Of a stretch of 64,000 nt of DNA, positions 44,411 through 52,315 are shown in pieces (the first letter of the stretch is position 1; each line of letters opens with the position of its first letter). Made by a program: the position numbers and the translations under genes. The stretch is taken from NCBI GenBank assembly GCA_015056735.1, contig SVFT01000002.1, forward strand, positions 36,432 to 100,431. The letters are read 5' to 3'. This DNA comes from Lachnospiraceae bacterium (GTDB taxonomy: Bacteria; Bacillota; Clostridia; Lachnospirales; Lachnospiraceae). Below the pieces are notes generated by a model. The model ran no database searches. It was given only the letters and a program-made list of their open reading frames with translations, and was not told where the DNA came from.

Positions 44411-45553
44411 ATGAAATTCAAAGGCTATACAGATGAGAAGTTGATCAGTCAGTTAACGGACCGCTTTACGGTCGATTATCGTATTCGCGCAGGCGAGAAG
44501 GAAGCTCTGGAGATCGCAAAGAATATCTGCGTTGAGCAGACGGTCGAGTTTCCTGCTGCGCACATTGAGGCGGACGCCATTCATAAACATATCATCGGGA
44601 CCATCGAAGAGATGAAGCCCTGTGACGACGGACATATTGCGACAATCAGCTACAGCAACCAGTCGGCGACGGAAGAGTTTTCGCAGTTCTTTAATGTGAT
44701 CTTCGGAAACAGCAGCCTTCTGCCGGGGATCGTTGTAGAGGATATCCATTTGAATAAAGAGATCTTTTCCTGGTTCCCGGGACCGAAATTCGGTATCGAA
44801 GGCATTCGCAAGATGCTGAATGTTTACGGTAGACCGCTTGCTTTTACGGCGCTTAAGCCGATGGGGGTTCCGACAGAAGGCTTTGCGGAGGAAGCATATC
44901 GCTGTGCGCTCGGCGGGATCGATATCATCAAAGACGATCACGGCCTGATGAATCAGAGTTTTTCTTCCTATAAAGAGCGTGTGCGTGCTGTCTGTGAGGC
45001 GGTTAAGCGCGGCAATGAAGAGTCCGGTACGAAGACGATCTACGCACCGAATCTTTCCGGAAATACATTCTCCATTATGGATCGCGTAAAATTTGCGGAA
45101 GAATGCGGCGCAGGCGCAATAATGCTTGCCCCCGGACTGACCGGATATGATACAATGGAGTATATAGCACGTCATACATCGCTTCCTGTTGTTGCGCACC
45201 CTGCACTTGCGGGCTGTCTGCTTGACAAGGGAGGCGGCGGATTTGAGTGCGGCCTGGTACTGGGTCTGCTTCCCCGCCTTTGCGGTGCGGACTTTGCCGT
45301 ATTCCCGAACTTTGGTGGCCGTTTCTCTCTTACGGAAGCGCAGTGCAATTCGATCGTGGAGAGCTGCAAACGTGATTTCGGCGGTCAGCCTGCGATCTAT
45401 CCCTGCCCGGCCGGCGGCATGACTTTTGACAAGATCGACAGAATGAAAGAGTTCTACGGCACAGACGTAGCACTTTTGATGGGCGGCGGCCTTTTGACCG
45501 TAACACCTGATATTACAGAGAATTGCAAGACGTATATCGAAAGATTACGTTAA
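44411..45553 (+). CDS. RuBisCO-like protein (form IV family)
   Basis: A 380-residue protein of the RuBisCO large-subunit superfamily, too divergent to fix CO2. Counterparts of active-site residues: Lys175 is kept in FTALKPMG, Lys201 and Asp203 in IIKDDHGLMNQ, but the neighbouring Glu204 is His; His294 is kept in VVAHPALAG; the loop-6 Lys motif is missing (NFGGRFSL); the phosphate-site SGG reads PCPAGGM. Known form IV members enolise methylthioribulose- or apiose-pathway sugar phosphates. Position between the isomerase and the aldolase suggests action on the same ketose phosphate. The actual reaction is unknown. A GGGGGT site precedes ATG 44411. Confidence 0.9.
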   Translation: MKFKGYTDEKLISQLTDRFTVDYRIRAGEKEALEIAKNICVEQTVEFPAAHIEADAIHKHIIGTIEEMKPCDDGHIATISYSNQSATEEFSQFFNVIFGNSSLLPGIVVEDIHLNKEIFSWFPGPKFGIEGIRKMLNVYGRPLAFTALKPMGVPTEGFAEEAYRCALGGIDIIKDDHGLMNQSFSSYKERVRAVCEAVKRGNEESGTKTIYAPNLSGNTFSIMDRVKFAEECGAGAIMLAPGLTGYDTMEYIARHTSLPVVAHPALAGCLLDKGGGGFECGLVLGLLPRLCGADFAVFPNFGGRFSLTEAQCNSIVESCKRDFGGQPAIYPCPAGGMTFDKIDRMKEFYGTDVALLMGGGLLTVTPDITENCKTYIERLR

Positions 45554-45579
45554 TGACAGAAACATACGAGGAGAAAACA

Positions 45580-46428
45580 ATGGGTTATCGATTGAACGAC
45601 AAATACCCCAGTGATTATGAGGCAAAACAGGTCATTCTGGAGATCGGCCGCAGAATGTATGCTAAAAATTTTGTGGCTTCCAACGATGGCAATATCAGCG
45701 CAAAGGTCAGTGATACAACACTTTGGTGTACGCCGACGGGTGTGTCGAAAGGATATATGACGGACGATATGCTGGTGCTCGTTGATCTGGACGGGAATGT
45801 GATCAAAGGCGATTCCGTGCCCTCCAGCGAGATCAAGATGCACCTTCGCGTTTACAAGGAGAACCCGAATGTAAATGCTGTCGTACATGCGCATCCGCCT
45901 GCTGCAACATCCTATGCGATCGCAGGTCTGCCGCTGAATCACGCGATCTTGACTGAGGCGGTCATGGGCATCGGAGAGATTCCGATCGCACCTTATGCAA
46001 TGCCGGGGACAGATGAAGTTCCGCAGTCCATTGTTCCTTTTGTGAACACACATAATGGTTGCCTTCTTGCCAACCACGGCGCGCTGACCTGGGGCAAGGA
46101 TGCGATGGAAGCCTGGATGAGAATGGAATCGATCGAGTACTATGCGCTTGTCAGCATGTATACAAAAGGTCTGATCGGACAGGCAAATGAACTGACATGC
46201 GATCAGGTTGAGCGCCTGATCGAGCGCAGAACGAACAGCGGTATTTTGACGGGCGGTCGTCCGCTCTGCAGGAACTGCGGCTCGGACGGTGTTCCGGCAT
46301 GCGCGACCTGTAATGACGATTTCGGTACAAGGGAGCCTGCACCTCTGGCACAGGCATCCGGCGGGATCGATGCAGCGATCGTTGAGAAGATCGTAAGACA
46401 GGTACTAGAAGCGAAAGCGAACCGATAG
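45580..46428 (+). CDS. Class II sugar-phosphate aldolase with C-terminal encapsulation peptide
   Basis: A 282-residue FucA/AraD-type zinc aldolase, predicted to split a ketose-1-phosphate to DHAP and an aldehyde. Zinc and catalytic residues are visible: Glu in PSSEIKMH, two His in VVHAHPPAATSYA and a third in LLANHGALTWG. After the 220-residue core comes a Cys-containing linker (CRNCGSDGVPACATCND) and a terminal amphipathic helix GGIDAAIVEKIVRQVLEAK, an encapsulation peptide. The aldolase should therefore act in the compartment lumen. ATG 45580 is chosen for its GAGGAG site; upstream in-frame starts overlap the RuBisCO-like gene. Confidence 0.93.
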   Translation: MGYRLNDKYPSDYEAKQVILEIGRRMYAKNFVASNDGNISAKVSDTTLWCTPTGVSKGYMTDDMLVLVDLDGNVIKGDSVPSSEIKMHLRVYKENPNVNAVVHAHPPAATSYAIAGLPLNHAILTEAVMGIGEIPIAPYAMPGTDEVPQSIVPFVNTHNGCLLANHGALTWGKDAMEAWMRMESIEYYALVSMYTKGLIGQANELTCDQVERLIERRTNSGILTGGRPLCRNCGSDGVPACATCNDDFGTREPAPLAQASGGIDAAIVEKIVRQVLEAKANR

Positions 46429-46485
46429 GGTTCGATTGGAAGACCGCGGAGCGGTCGATTCACTGAAAAAGGCAGGTGAATTCTT

Positions 46486-47391
46486 GTGGGAGTAGATGAA
46501 GGCGCAGTAAGACGCCTGGTACTGACTGAGATTGCAAAGCAGGGGGACCGTTTCGTCCCGGTAGGTGTTTCCGCGAGACATGTTCATTTGACGCAGCATG
46601 ATCTGGAGGCGCTTTTCGGACCGGGTTATCAGCTGACACCGATCAAACCGATCTCTCAGCCCGGGCAGTTTGCGTCACAGGAGCAGGTCGCGATCATCGG
46701 TCCGAAAGGAAGGATCGATAAAGTGCGTGTTCTGGGGCCTGTTCGTCCCGAGACACAGATCGAGATATCGGTTTCCGATTCCTTTGTCTTAGGTGCAAAG
46801 AATTGCCCGATCCGTCTGTCCGGCGATCTGGACGGAACGCCGGGTGTTACGATCGAAGGGCCGAAAGGCTCGATCACGATCTCAAAGGGCCTTATCGTTG
46901 CCGCAAGACATTTGCATATGAACGACGAGCAGGCCAGGGCTTACGGTATCCACGACGGTCAGGTGGTATCCCTTCATGTCGGCGGGGCCAGACCCTGTAC
47001 GATGGAAGGTGTGATCTGCAGGACCGGTGCAAAGCACGAGCTGGAGGTCCATATCGATACGGATGAAGCAAATGCGTGCGGCTTAAAGACCGGTGACCTG
47101 ATGGAGCTGGTTCAGGAGAGAGCGCCTGAAAGATCGTCTGCGTGCAAGGGCACATGCCTTACGGGCGCATGCACCTGCGGTAACCACAGTACGCAGAAGG
47201 CAGAGCCTAAAGAGCCTGAGATCCCTGAGGATGAGATATTGGATCTTGTCACGGAGCGTGATCTGAATGAGGCACTGCGTGCGAACAAAACTGCGGTATA
47301 TTGCGAAAAGAAAGCGCTGATCACACCGTCTGCCGCGGATCGCTCCAACGAGACGGGTATTAAGATCATCAGGATCGGCGGAAAGGAGTAG
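46486..47391 (+). CDS. pduL: PduL phosphotransacylase with a C-terminal EutT-N-like extension
   Basis: A 301-residue protein. The N-terminal helix (EGAVRRLVLTEIAKQ) looks like an encapsulation peptide. Residues 20-210 form the PduL fold with paired zinc motifs VGVSARHVHLTQHD and AARHLHMNDEQA, converting acyl-CoA to acyl-phosphate. An unusual extension follows: a Cys-rich segment (CKGTCLTGACTCGNH), a Pro/Glu linker and about 45 residues (VTERDLNEALRANKTAVY, then ITPSAADRSNETGIKI) that match the N-terminal module of the EutT-like protein of this locus. The start is GTG 46486 with AGGCAGG upstream. Confidence 0.92.
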   Translation: MGVDEGAVRRLVLTEIAKQGDRFVPVGVSARHVHLTQHDLEALFGPGYQLTPIKPISQPGQFASQEQVAIIGPKGRIDKVRVLGPVRPETQIEISVSDSFVLGAKNCPIRLSGDLDGTPGVTIEGPKGSITISKGLIVAARHLHMNDEQARAYGIHDGQVVSLHVGGARPCTMEGVICRTGAKHELEVHIDTDEANACGLKTGDLMELVQERAPERSSACKGTCLTGACTCGNHSTQKAEPKEPEIPEDEILDLVTERDLNEALRANKTAVYCEKKALITPSAADRSNETGIKIIRIGGKE

Positions 47392-47394
47392 CCT

Positions 47395-47715
47395 ATGCAG
47401 CTTGCAAGAGTTGTCGGCACAGTGGTCAGTACGACCAAATCCGAGAAGATCATGGGGCTTAAGATGCTTTTGGTTAAGCCTATCGATATAGAGACATTTG
47501 AAGAAAAGGGCAATATTCTGGTCGCTTTTGATGCGGTCGGGGCCGGTGAAGGTGAAGTTGTGATGATCGTATCGGGATCATCTTCGAGACAGACGGTCCT
47601 TACGGAGAACAAGCCGTCCGATACGGCGATCATAGCGATCATAGATTACGTGGATTATCGTAATAAACGTATTTTCAGTAAATTCGATCCTGAAAACGAG
47701 CCAAAGAAAGAGTAG
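47395..47715 (+). CDS. BMC-P vertex protein (EutN/CcmL type), copy 1
   Basis: A 106-residue pentamer-forming shell protein that caps vertices. Family features are MQLARVVGTVVSTTKSEKIMG, LLVKPID and a DAVGAGEGEVVMIVSGSSSR segment. A charged C-terminal tail (SKFDPENEPKKE) extends it. GAAAGGAG precedes ATG 47395, four bases after pduL. It resembles the copy at 50234 more than that at 49950. Confidence 0.94.
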   Translation: MQLARVVGTVVSTTKSEKIMGLKMLLVKPIDIETFEEKGNILVAFDAVGAGEGEVVMIVSGSSSRQTVLTENKPSDTAIIAIIDYVDYRNKRIFSKFDPENEPKKE

Positions 47716-47722
47716 AAGCCTT

Positions 47723-49024
47723 ATGGGACTGATTGAACAGATCCGGGATGCCGGAGTAGTCGGTGCCGGCGGAGCCGGTTTTCCGACCGATCGGAAGCTG
47801 AATTGCAAAGCGGAAGTTTTCATTGTCAACGGTATTGAATGTGAGCCGCTTCTTAGAACTGACAGACATGTCATGGAACAGAACGCAGACCTGATCGTAA
47901 AAACGGTACAGACGATCGGTGCTTTTCTGGAAGCAAAGCGCATGGTGATCGCAACCAAAGAGCATTATGAGGAAGCGGTCGAGGCGCTTTTGAAAGCAGC
48001 GCAGGGAACGAATGTGGAGCTTCACCTGTCCAAGTCGTTCTATCCTGCCGGTGATGAGCAGAATCTTGTATACTGCGTAACGGGACGCACGGTTCCGACA
48101 GGCGGGATCCCGCTGGATGTCGGCTGCGTGGTCAGCAATGTCAGCACGGTCCTGAATATCGCAGAGGCGATGAACGGCAAGCCGGTGATCGAGAAGATGG
48201 TTACGGTAGGCGGCAGTGTCGCTAACCCGGTGACGGTATCTTGTGCGATCGGAACGCCGCTTTCCAGACTTTTGGAAGCAGCAGGCGGTGCTGTAGGGGA
48301 CTGTACTTATATTGTGGGCGGTCCTCTGATGGGCAAGATGACCGATGATCTCAGCCAGAGCGTGACGAAAACAACGGGCGGACTTCTTGCGATCCCCAAG
48401 GGACACAGCCTTTTGACCAAAAAGATGCAAACGGACAGAGATGCGACGCTGGCGAGAGCCGTATGTTCGCAGTGCTCCATGTGTACGCAGATGTGTCCCC
48501 GTAATGCAATGGGCCTGAATGTACAGCCGCATAAAGCGATGCGTGCACTTGCCTGGAACAACAATGCACTTCTGGGCGACGTAAACGGCGTTTTCTCATG
48601 CTGCGACTGCGGCGTGTGCACCTACTACGCATGTAACTTCGGACTGAAACCGAGCAAGGCGATGCAGCAGGCCAAGGCCAATCTGCAGAAGCAGGGGATA
48701 AAGCCTGTTAAAGAGGTAAAATACGACGTTGACGGCGGCATAGAGAATAAGCGTATTCCGACGGAACGTCTGCTTCACAGACTGGATATCAAACGGTATG
48801 ATGTGGATGCACCGCTTGCGGGATTTGTTGAGACGGATGTAGTCAGGATCCCGCTTCGCATGCATATAGGCGGCCCGGATGAAGCGGTTGTATCGCAGGG
48901 CGCTCATGTAACCAGGGGACAGCTGATCGCAAAACCGAATGGAATGGGTGCCAATATCCATGCTTCCATTGAGGGATCTGTAAGTTCCGTAACGGATGAA
49001 TATATCGAGATAAGGAAGGGATAG
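47723..49024 (+). CDS. pduS: PduS-type flavin/iron-sulfur electron-transfer protein
   Basis: A 433-residue RnfC-like protein, in Pdu systems a cobalamin reductase. The NADH/FMN-type segment is GVVGAGGAGFPTDRK at the N-terminus. Two ferredoxin-type clusters are indicated by CSQCSMCTQMCPRNA (near residue 250) and the less regular CCDCGVCTYYAC. A C-terminal barrel-like domain follows. It could reduce cobalamin for the adenosyltransferase or pass electrons across the shell with PduT, encoded directly downstream. Confidence 0.93.
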   Translation: MGLIEQIRDAGVVGAGGAGFPTDRKLNCKAEVFIVNGIECEPLLRTDRHVMEQNADLIVKTVQTIGAFLEAKRMVIATKEHYEEAVEALLKAAQGTNVELHLSKSFYPAGDEQNLVYCVTGRTVPTGGIPLDVGCVVSNVSTVLNIAEAMNGKPVIEKMVTVGGSVANPVTVSCAIGTPLSRLLEAAGGAVGDCTYIVGGPLMGKMTDDLSQSVTKTTGGLLAIPKGHSLLTKKMQTDRDATLARAVCSQCSMCTQMCPRNAMGLNVQPHKAMRALAWNNNALLGDVNGVFSCCDCGVCTYYACNFGLKPSKAMQQAKANLQKQGIKPVKEVKYDVDGGIENKRIPTERLLHRLDIKRYDVDAPLAGFVETDVVRIPLRMHIGGPDEAVVSQGAHVTRGQLIAKPNGMGANIHASIEGSVSSVTDEYIEIRKG

Positions 49025-49027
49025 AGT

Positions 49028-49573
49028 ATGGGCGCGATCGGAATGAATGAGATTATGAGTATCCCGACCGGCATGGAAGCCTGTGATGCCATGTTAAAGG
49101 CAGCAGAGGTAGAGCTGATCAGTGCCGGATGTGTGTGCGCGGGAAAATACTATATTGTCGTATCCGGTGAGGTGGCAGCGGTAAAATCTTCCATCGAAGC
49201 AGGAAAAGCTGTTGCAGAGAGTCTTTTGATCGACAGTATGGTCATCCCGAATGTTGATCCGCAGGTTGCACCGGCGATCGCAGCGTGCACGATGGTGGAC
49301 AGACTGAATGCACTCGGGATCATGGAAACCTATTCACTGTGTGCGGCTGTTCATGCAGCGGATGCTGCGGTCAAGGCCGCGGAAGTGGATCTTTTGGAAG
49401 TGCGCCTCGGAAGAGGCCTCGGTGGCAAATCCTTTATCCTGTTGACCGGAGAAGTCGCAGCGGTTCAATCCGCGGTCAAGGCAGCGGAAGCGCTTGAAGA
49501 GACGCAGGGACTGATGGCAAAAAGCTCGGTGATCCCTTCGCCGCATCCGGATATGCTGCGGGCGATCGGATAA
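49028..49573 (+). CDS. pduT: PduT-type tandem BMC shell protein
   Basis: A 181-residue BMC-T protein with two BMC domains (MNEIMSIPTGMEACDAMLKAA and LGIMETYSLCAAVHAADAAVKAA). The pore-side loop of domain 1 contains SAGCVCAGKYYIV, with cysteines suited to hold the [4Fe-4S] cluster known at the PduT pore. Adjacent pduS fits an electron path through the shell. It starts four bases after the pduS stop. Confidence 0.93.
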   Translation: MGAIGMNEIMSIPTGMEACDAMLKAAEVELISAGCVCAGKYYIVVSGEVAAVKSSIEAGKAVAESLLIDSMVIPNVDPQVAPAIAACTMVDRLNALGIMETYSLCAAVHAADAAVKAAEVDLLEVRLGRGLGGKSFILLTGEVAAVQSAVKAAEALEETQGLMAKSSVIPSPHPDMLRAIG

Positions 49574-49634
49574 AGATACAGAATAAAGCTATAAAAGAAA
49601 TGAAAGGTGCTTGAAACGAATGGAGGAAAGAGTG

Positions 49635-49922
49635 ATGAAGGAAGCATTGGGAATGGTGGAAACACGTGGTTTGATCGGTTCGATCGAAGCAGCGGATGCA
49701 ATGGTAAAGGCTGCTAACGTACATCTGATCGGCAAGGTTCATGTCGGCGCAGGTCTTGTGACCGTCATGGTACGTGGTGATGTAGGTGCCGTAAAGGCTG
49801 CTGTTGATGCAGGCGCTGCAGCTGCAAAGCGCGTTGGCGAACTGTTTGGCGTTCATGTAATTCCGCGCCCTCATGCAGATGTTGAATACATCCTTCCTAC
49901 TCTGGACCGCGGCGAGGAATAA
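49635..49922 (+). CDS. BMC-M hexameric shell protein, copy 2
   Basis: A 95-residue shell protein almost identical to copy 1 at 30279; differences are mainly at the N-terminus, in the pore loop (HVGAG instead of HVGGG) and in the C-terminal tail (TLDRGEE instead of HLDKDEE). ATG 49635 follows GGAGGA. The two copies can probably co-assemble. Confidence 0.95.
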   Translation: MKEALGMVETRGLIGSIEAADAMVKAANVHLIGKVHVGAGLVTVMVRGDVGAVKAAVDAGAAAAKRVGELFGVHVIPRPHADVEYILPTLDRGEE

Positions 49923-49949
49923 AAACAGGCAAGACCCGGGAGGATAACA

Positions 49950-50216
49950 ATGTACGCAGGTATCGTAATGGGTTCCGTGACTGCGACGGTAAAGGATGCC
50001 AATCTGGAAGGGATCCCTTTCCTTTTGGTGCGCAAGATCGAGAACGGCAAAGAAGGCGATCTGATCATCGCCGCAGACCAGACAAGACAGGCAGGCTTAG
50101 GCGATTATATCTATATGATCGGCTCAAAAGAGGCTGCCCGGATCTATCGCCGCGGCAATGTGCCGGTTGATGTTTCCATTGTCGGGTTTATCGATACCTA
50201 TAACGAAGAACTGTAG
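49950..50216 (+). CDS. BMC-P vertex protein, copy 2
   Basis: An 88-residue pentameric vertex protein of the shorter class (MYAGIVMGSVTATVKDANLEG, then LVRKIENGKEGDLIIAADQ). GGGAGG precedes ATG 49950. It is more diverged from the other two copies and may occupy different vertices or alter shell closure. Confidence 0.93.
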   Translation: MYAGIVMGSVTATVKDANLEGIPFLLVRKIENGKEGDLIIAADQTRQAGLGDYIYMIGSKEAARIYRRGNVPVDVSIVGFIDTYNEEL

Positions 50217-50233
50217 GGAAAGGTTGCTGTATC

Positions 50234-50545
50234 ATGCGTCTGGCAAAAGTAGTCGGAAATGTTGTTTCCACAATTAAAGATGACGGATACAAAGGCTACA
50301 AGCTGATGCTGGTCGAGTACTTTGATCCGGTTACGAGGCAGCCGCAGGGCCCGCGTATGATCGCTTTTGACTGTGCGGATTCCGGCGTTGGTGATATTGT
50401 GCTCGTCAATACGGACGGCGGTGCCGGTAACATGTTTTTTTCGGATGATTATGGGATCTTTGATCTCACGATCTGCGGCGTGGTGGATAACTACACGGCC
50501 TATGGAAAAAATACGGTCATTCACGGCGCGGTCGATCCGGAATGA
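50234..50545 (+). CDS. BMC-P vertex protein, copy 3
   Basis: A 103-residue pentameric vertex protein (MRLAKVVGNVVSTIKDDGYKG, then MIAFDCADSGVGDIVLVNTDGG). It is the final gene of the BMC locus, followed by a strong terminator. Three vertex genes in one locus are typical of complex metabolosomes. Confidence 0.94.
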   Translation: MRLAKVVGNVVSTIKDDGYKGYKLMLVEYFDPVTRQPQGPRMIAFDCADSGVGDIVLVNTDGGAGNMFFSDDYGIFDLTICGVVDNYTAYGKNTVIHGAVDPE

Positions 50546-50572
50546 GTTCGCTCGCCTGTCATAATGCATACA

Positions 50573-50608
50573 AGACCGGGACGATCTGTCCCGGTCTTTA
50601 TTTTTTTA
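50573..50608 (+). terminator. Terminator of the BMC locus
   Basis: AGACCGGGAC/GTCCCGGTCT, a perfect 10-bp stem with loop GATCT, is followed by TTATTTTTTTATT. Confidence 0.95.
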
Positions 50609-50625
50609 TTTCTTGAAAATAACTA

Positions 50626-50653
50626 GTGACATTTCTAAAAAGTTGTGTATAAT
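50626..50653 (+). promoter_or_regulatory. Promoter and structured leader of rho
   Basis: GTGACA (50626-50631) and TATAAT (50648-50653), spacer 16 bases. The leader of about 105 bases has two small hairpins, AAACAACA/TGTTGTTT and GTACG/CGTAC, the second followed by AATTTTT, which may allow attenuation of rho by its own product. Confidence 0.65.
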
Positions 50654-50764
50654 GGTTGATAACAATAGTTAAACAACAGTTTGTTGTTTCATGTACGTTC
50701 GTACAATTTTTCCCCGACTGGAATCAATTAGTATTGTAGAAAGAAATGCACGGAGGAGATTAAT

Positions 50765-52174
50765 TTGAGAGAGAAATATGAATCATTGGCAGTCGCTGAT
50801 CTTAGGGACATTGCAAGATCAAGAGGCATTAAGGGCACTGCATCGATGAAAAAGGCTGACGTTGTGGAAGCGATGCTGGCATTGGATGAAAAGGAAAAGG
50901 CAGCAGCCGGTCGGGAGGTAAGACCGGAGAAGGCTGAGAGTAAGAGAGAACCCAAGGCGAGAACGGAAGCCGGTAAGGGAGGCGCGGAAACTGCGCCCAA
51001 AGCAGAGGCAAAACCTGCCGCATCGGAGGAGAATCTTGCAGAGCTTGATAGCGGGATCCGAGCGAGGGGCATTCTGGAAGTGATGCCGGACGGATACGGT
51101 TTCATTCGGTGCGAGAACTTTTTGCCCGGCGAGAATGACGTTTACGTGGCACCGAGCCAGATCAGAAGATTCGGGCTTAAGACAGGCGATATTCTGGAGG
51201 GGAGCACAAAAGTAAAGTCACCGACTGAGAAGTTCAGCGCGCTCCTTTTTGTCAAAAGGATCAACGGTTATCTGCCGGATGTGGCGGTCAGGAGACGCAA
51301 CTTCGAAGATATGACGCCGATCTTCCCGGATGAGAGACTGAAGCTTGAGACACCCGGTGCATCGGTTGCGATGCGCGTGATGGATCTGATCAGCCCGGTC
51401 GGCAAGGGGCAGCGTGGTATGATCGTATCCCCGCCGAAAGCAGGTAAAACGACACTGTTAAAAGAAGTGGCGAAGTCCATTAAGAAGAACAATCCCGAGA
51501 TGCATCTGATCATTTTACTGATCGACGAGCGTCCTGAGGAAGTAACCGATATCCGGGAGGCGATCGAAGGGCCTGAAGCGGAGGTAATCTATTCCACATT
51601 CGATGAACTGCCCGAGCATCACAGACGCGTGGCGGAGATGGTCATCGAGCGTGCGAAGAGACTTGTAGAGCATGGCAGAGACGTTACGATCCTGCTGGAC
51701 AGCATCACCCGTCTGACCCGCGCGTACAACCTGGTCGTACCGCCGAGCGGACGTACCCTTTCGGGTGGTCTCGATCCTGCGGCACTCCATATGCCCAAAC
51801 GCTTCTTCGGCGCTGCGCGTAACATGCGCGAAGGCGGAAGCCTGACGATCCTTGCAACGGCTCTTGTCGAGACAGGTTCGAAAATGGATGACGTTGTATA
51901 TGAAGAATTCAAGGGAACCGGCAACATGGAAATGGTTCTGGACAGAAAGCTTTCCGAACGCCGCATTTTCCCTGCGATCGACATTCCGAAGTCCGGTACG
52001 AGAAGAGAAGATCTGCTCCTCAACCCGGAAGAACTCGAAGCGATCAACATCATGCGCAAGGCGCTGAACGGTCTGAAGCCGGAGGATGCGGCTGACCATA
52101 TTCTGGAGCTTTTTGCAAAAACGCGTAACAATGCGGAATTTGTGCAGATGGTAAAAAAGACCAAAATCCTTTAA
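50765..52174 (+). CDS. rho: Transcription termination factor Rho
   Basis: A 469-residue hexameric RNA helicase. A SAP/Rho_N domain (residues 1-40) is followed by a Lys/Glu/Ala-rich insertion (about 40-90), a cold-shock RNA-binding domain (GYGFIRCENFLPGENDVYVA) and the RecA-like motor with Walker A PPKAGKTTLLKE, Q-loop and R-loop region. The final domain runs to TKIL. The start is TTG 50765, seven bases after GGAGGA. Confidence 0.97.
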   Translation: MREKYESLAVADLRDIARSRGIKGTASMKKADVVEAMLALDEKEKAAAGREVRPEKAESKREPKARTEAGKGGAETAPKAEAKPAASEENLAELDSGIRARGILEVMPDGYGFIRCENFLPGENDVYVAPSQIRRFGLKTGDILEGSTKVKSPTEKFSALLFVKRINGYLPDVAVRRRNFEDMTPIFPDERLKLETPGASVAMRVMDLISPVGKGQRGMIVSPPKAGKTTLLKEVAKSIKKNNPEMHLIILLIDERPEEVTDIREAIEGPEAEVIYSTFDELPEHHRRVAEMVIERAKRLVEHGRDVTILLDSITRLTRAYNLVVPPSGRTLSGGLDPAALHMPKRFFGAARNMREGGSLTILATALVETGSKMDDVVYEEFKGTGNMEMVLDRKLSERRIFPAIDIPKSGTRREDLLLNPEELEAINIMRKALNGLKPEDAADHILELFAKTRNNAEFVQMVKKTKIL

Positions 52175-52204
52175 AAGCTCCTGTAAAAGCTCTGCAGAAA
52201 ACCC

Positions 52205-52233
52205 TTGCACCTTTTGAAAACCTATGCTACAAT
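52205..52233 (+). promoter_or_regulatory. Promoter of rpmE
   Basis: TTGCAC (52205-52210) and TACAAT (52228-52233) with a 17-base spacer. The leader to the start is about 75 bases and could hold an L31 autoregulatory structure, which I could not confirm by eye. Confidence 0.68.
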
Positions 52234-52315
52234 GTATTCGCTGTCTGTGGATGCATAGGCAGTAGAGGATGAGAACAGAATACAAGTCAATGCAATATAT
52301 AGAGAGGTGAAAGAA

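Noticed and set aside
44411..45553. Genuine CO2-fixing RuBisCO and a carboxysome
   Set aside because: Loop-6 Lys and Glu204 are missing, no carbonic anhydrase or phosphoribulokinase is present, and the shell genes are of Eut/Pdu type.
36458..46428. L-fucose or L-rhamnose BMC (FucU plus FucA-like aldolase)
   Set aside because: No fucose/rhamnose isomerase or FucK/RhaB kinase is present; the kinase and isomerase are of MtnK and MtnA type.
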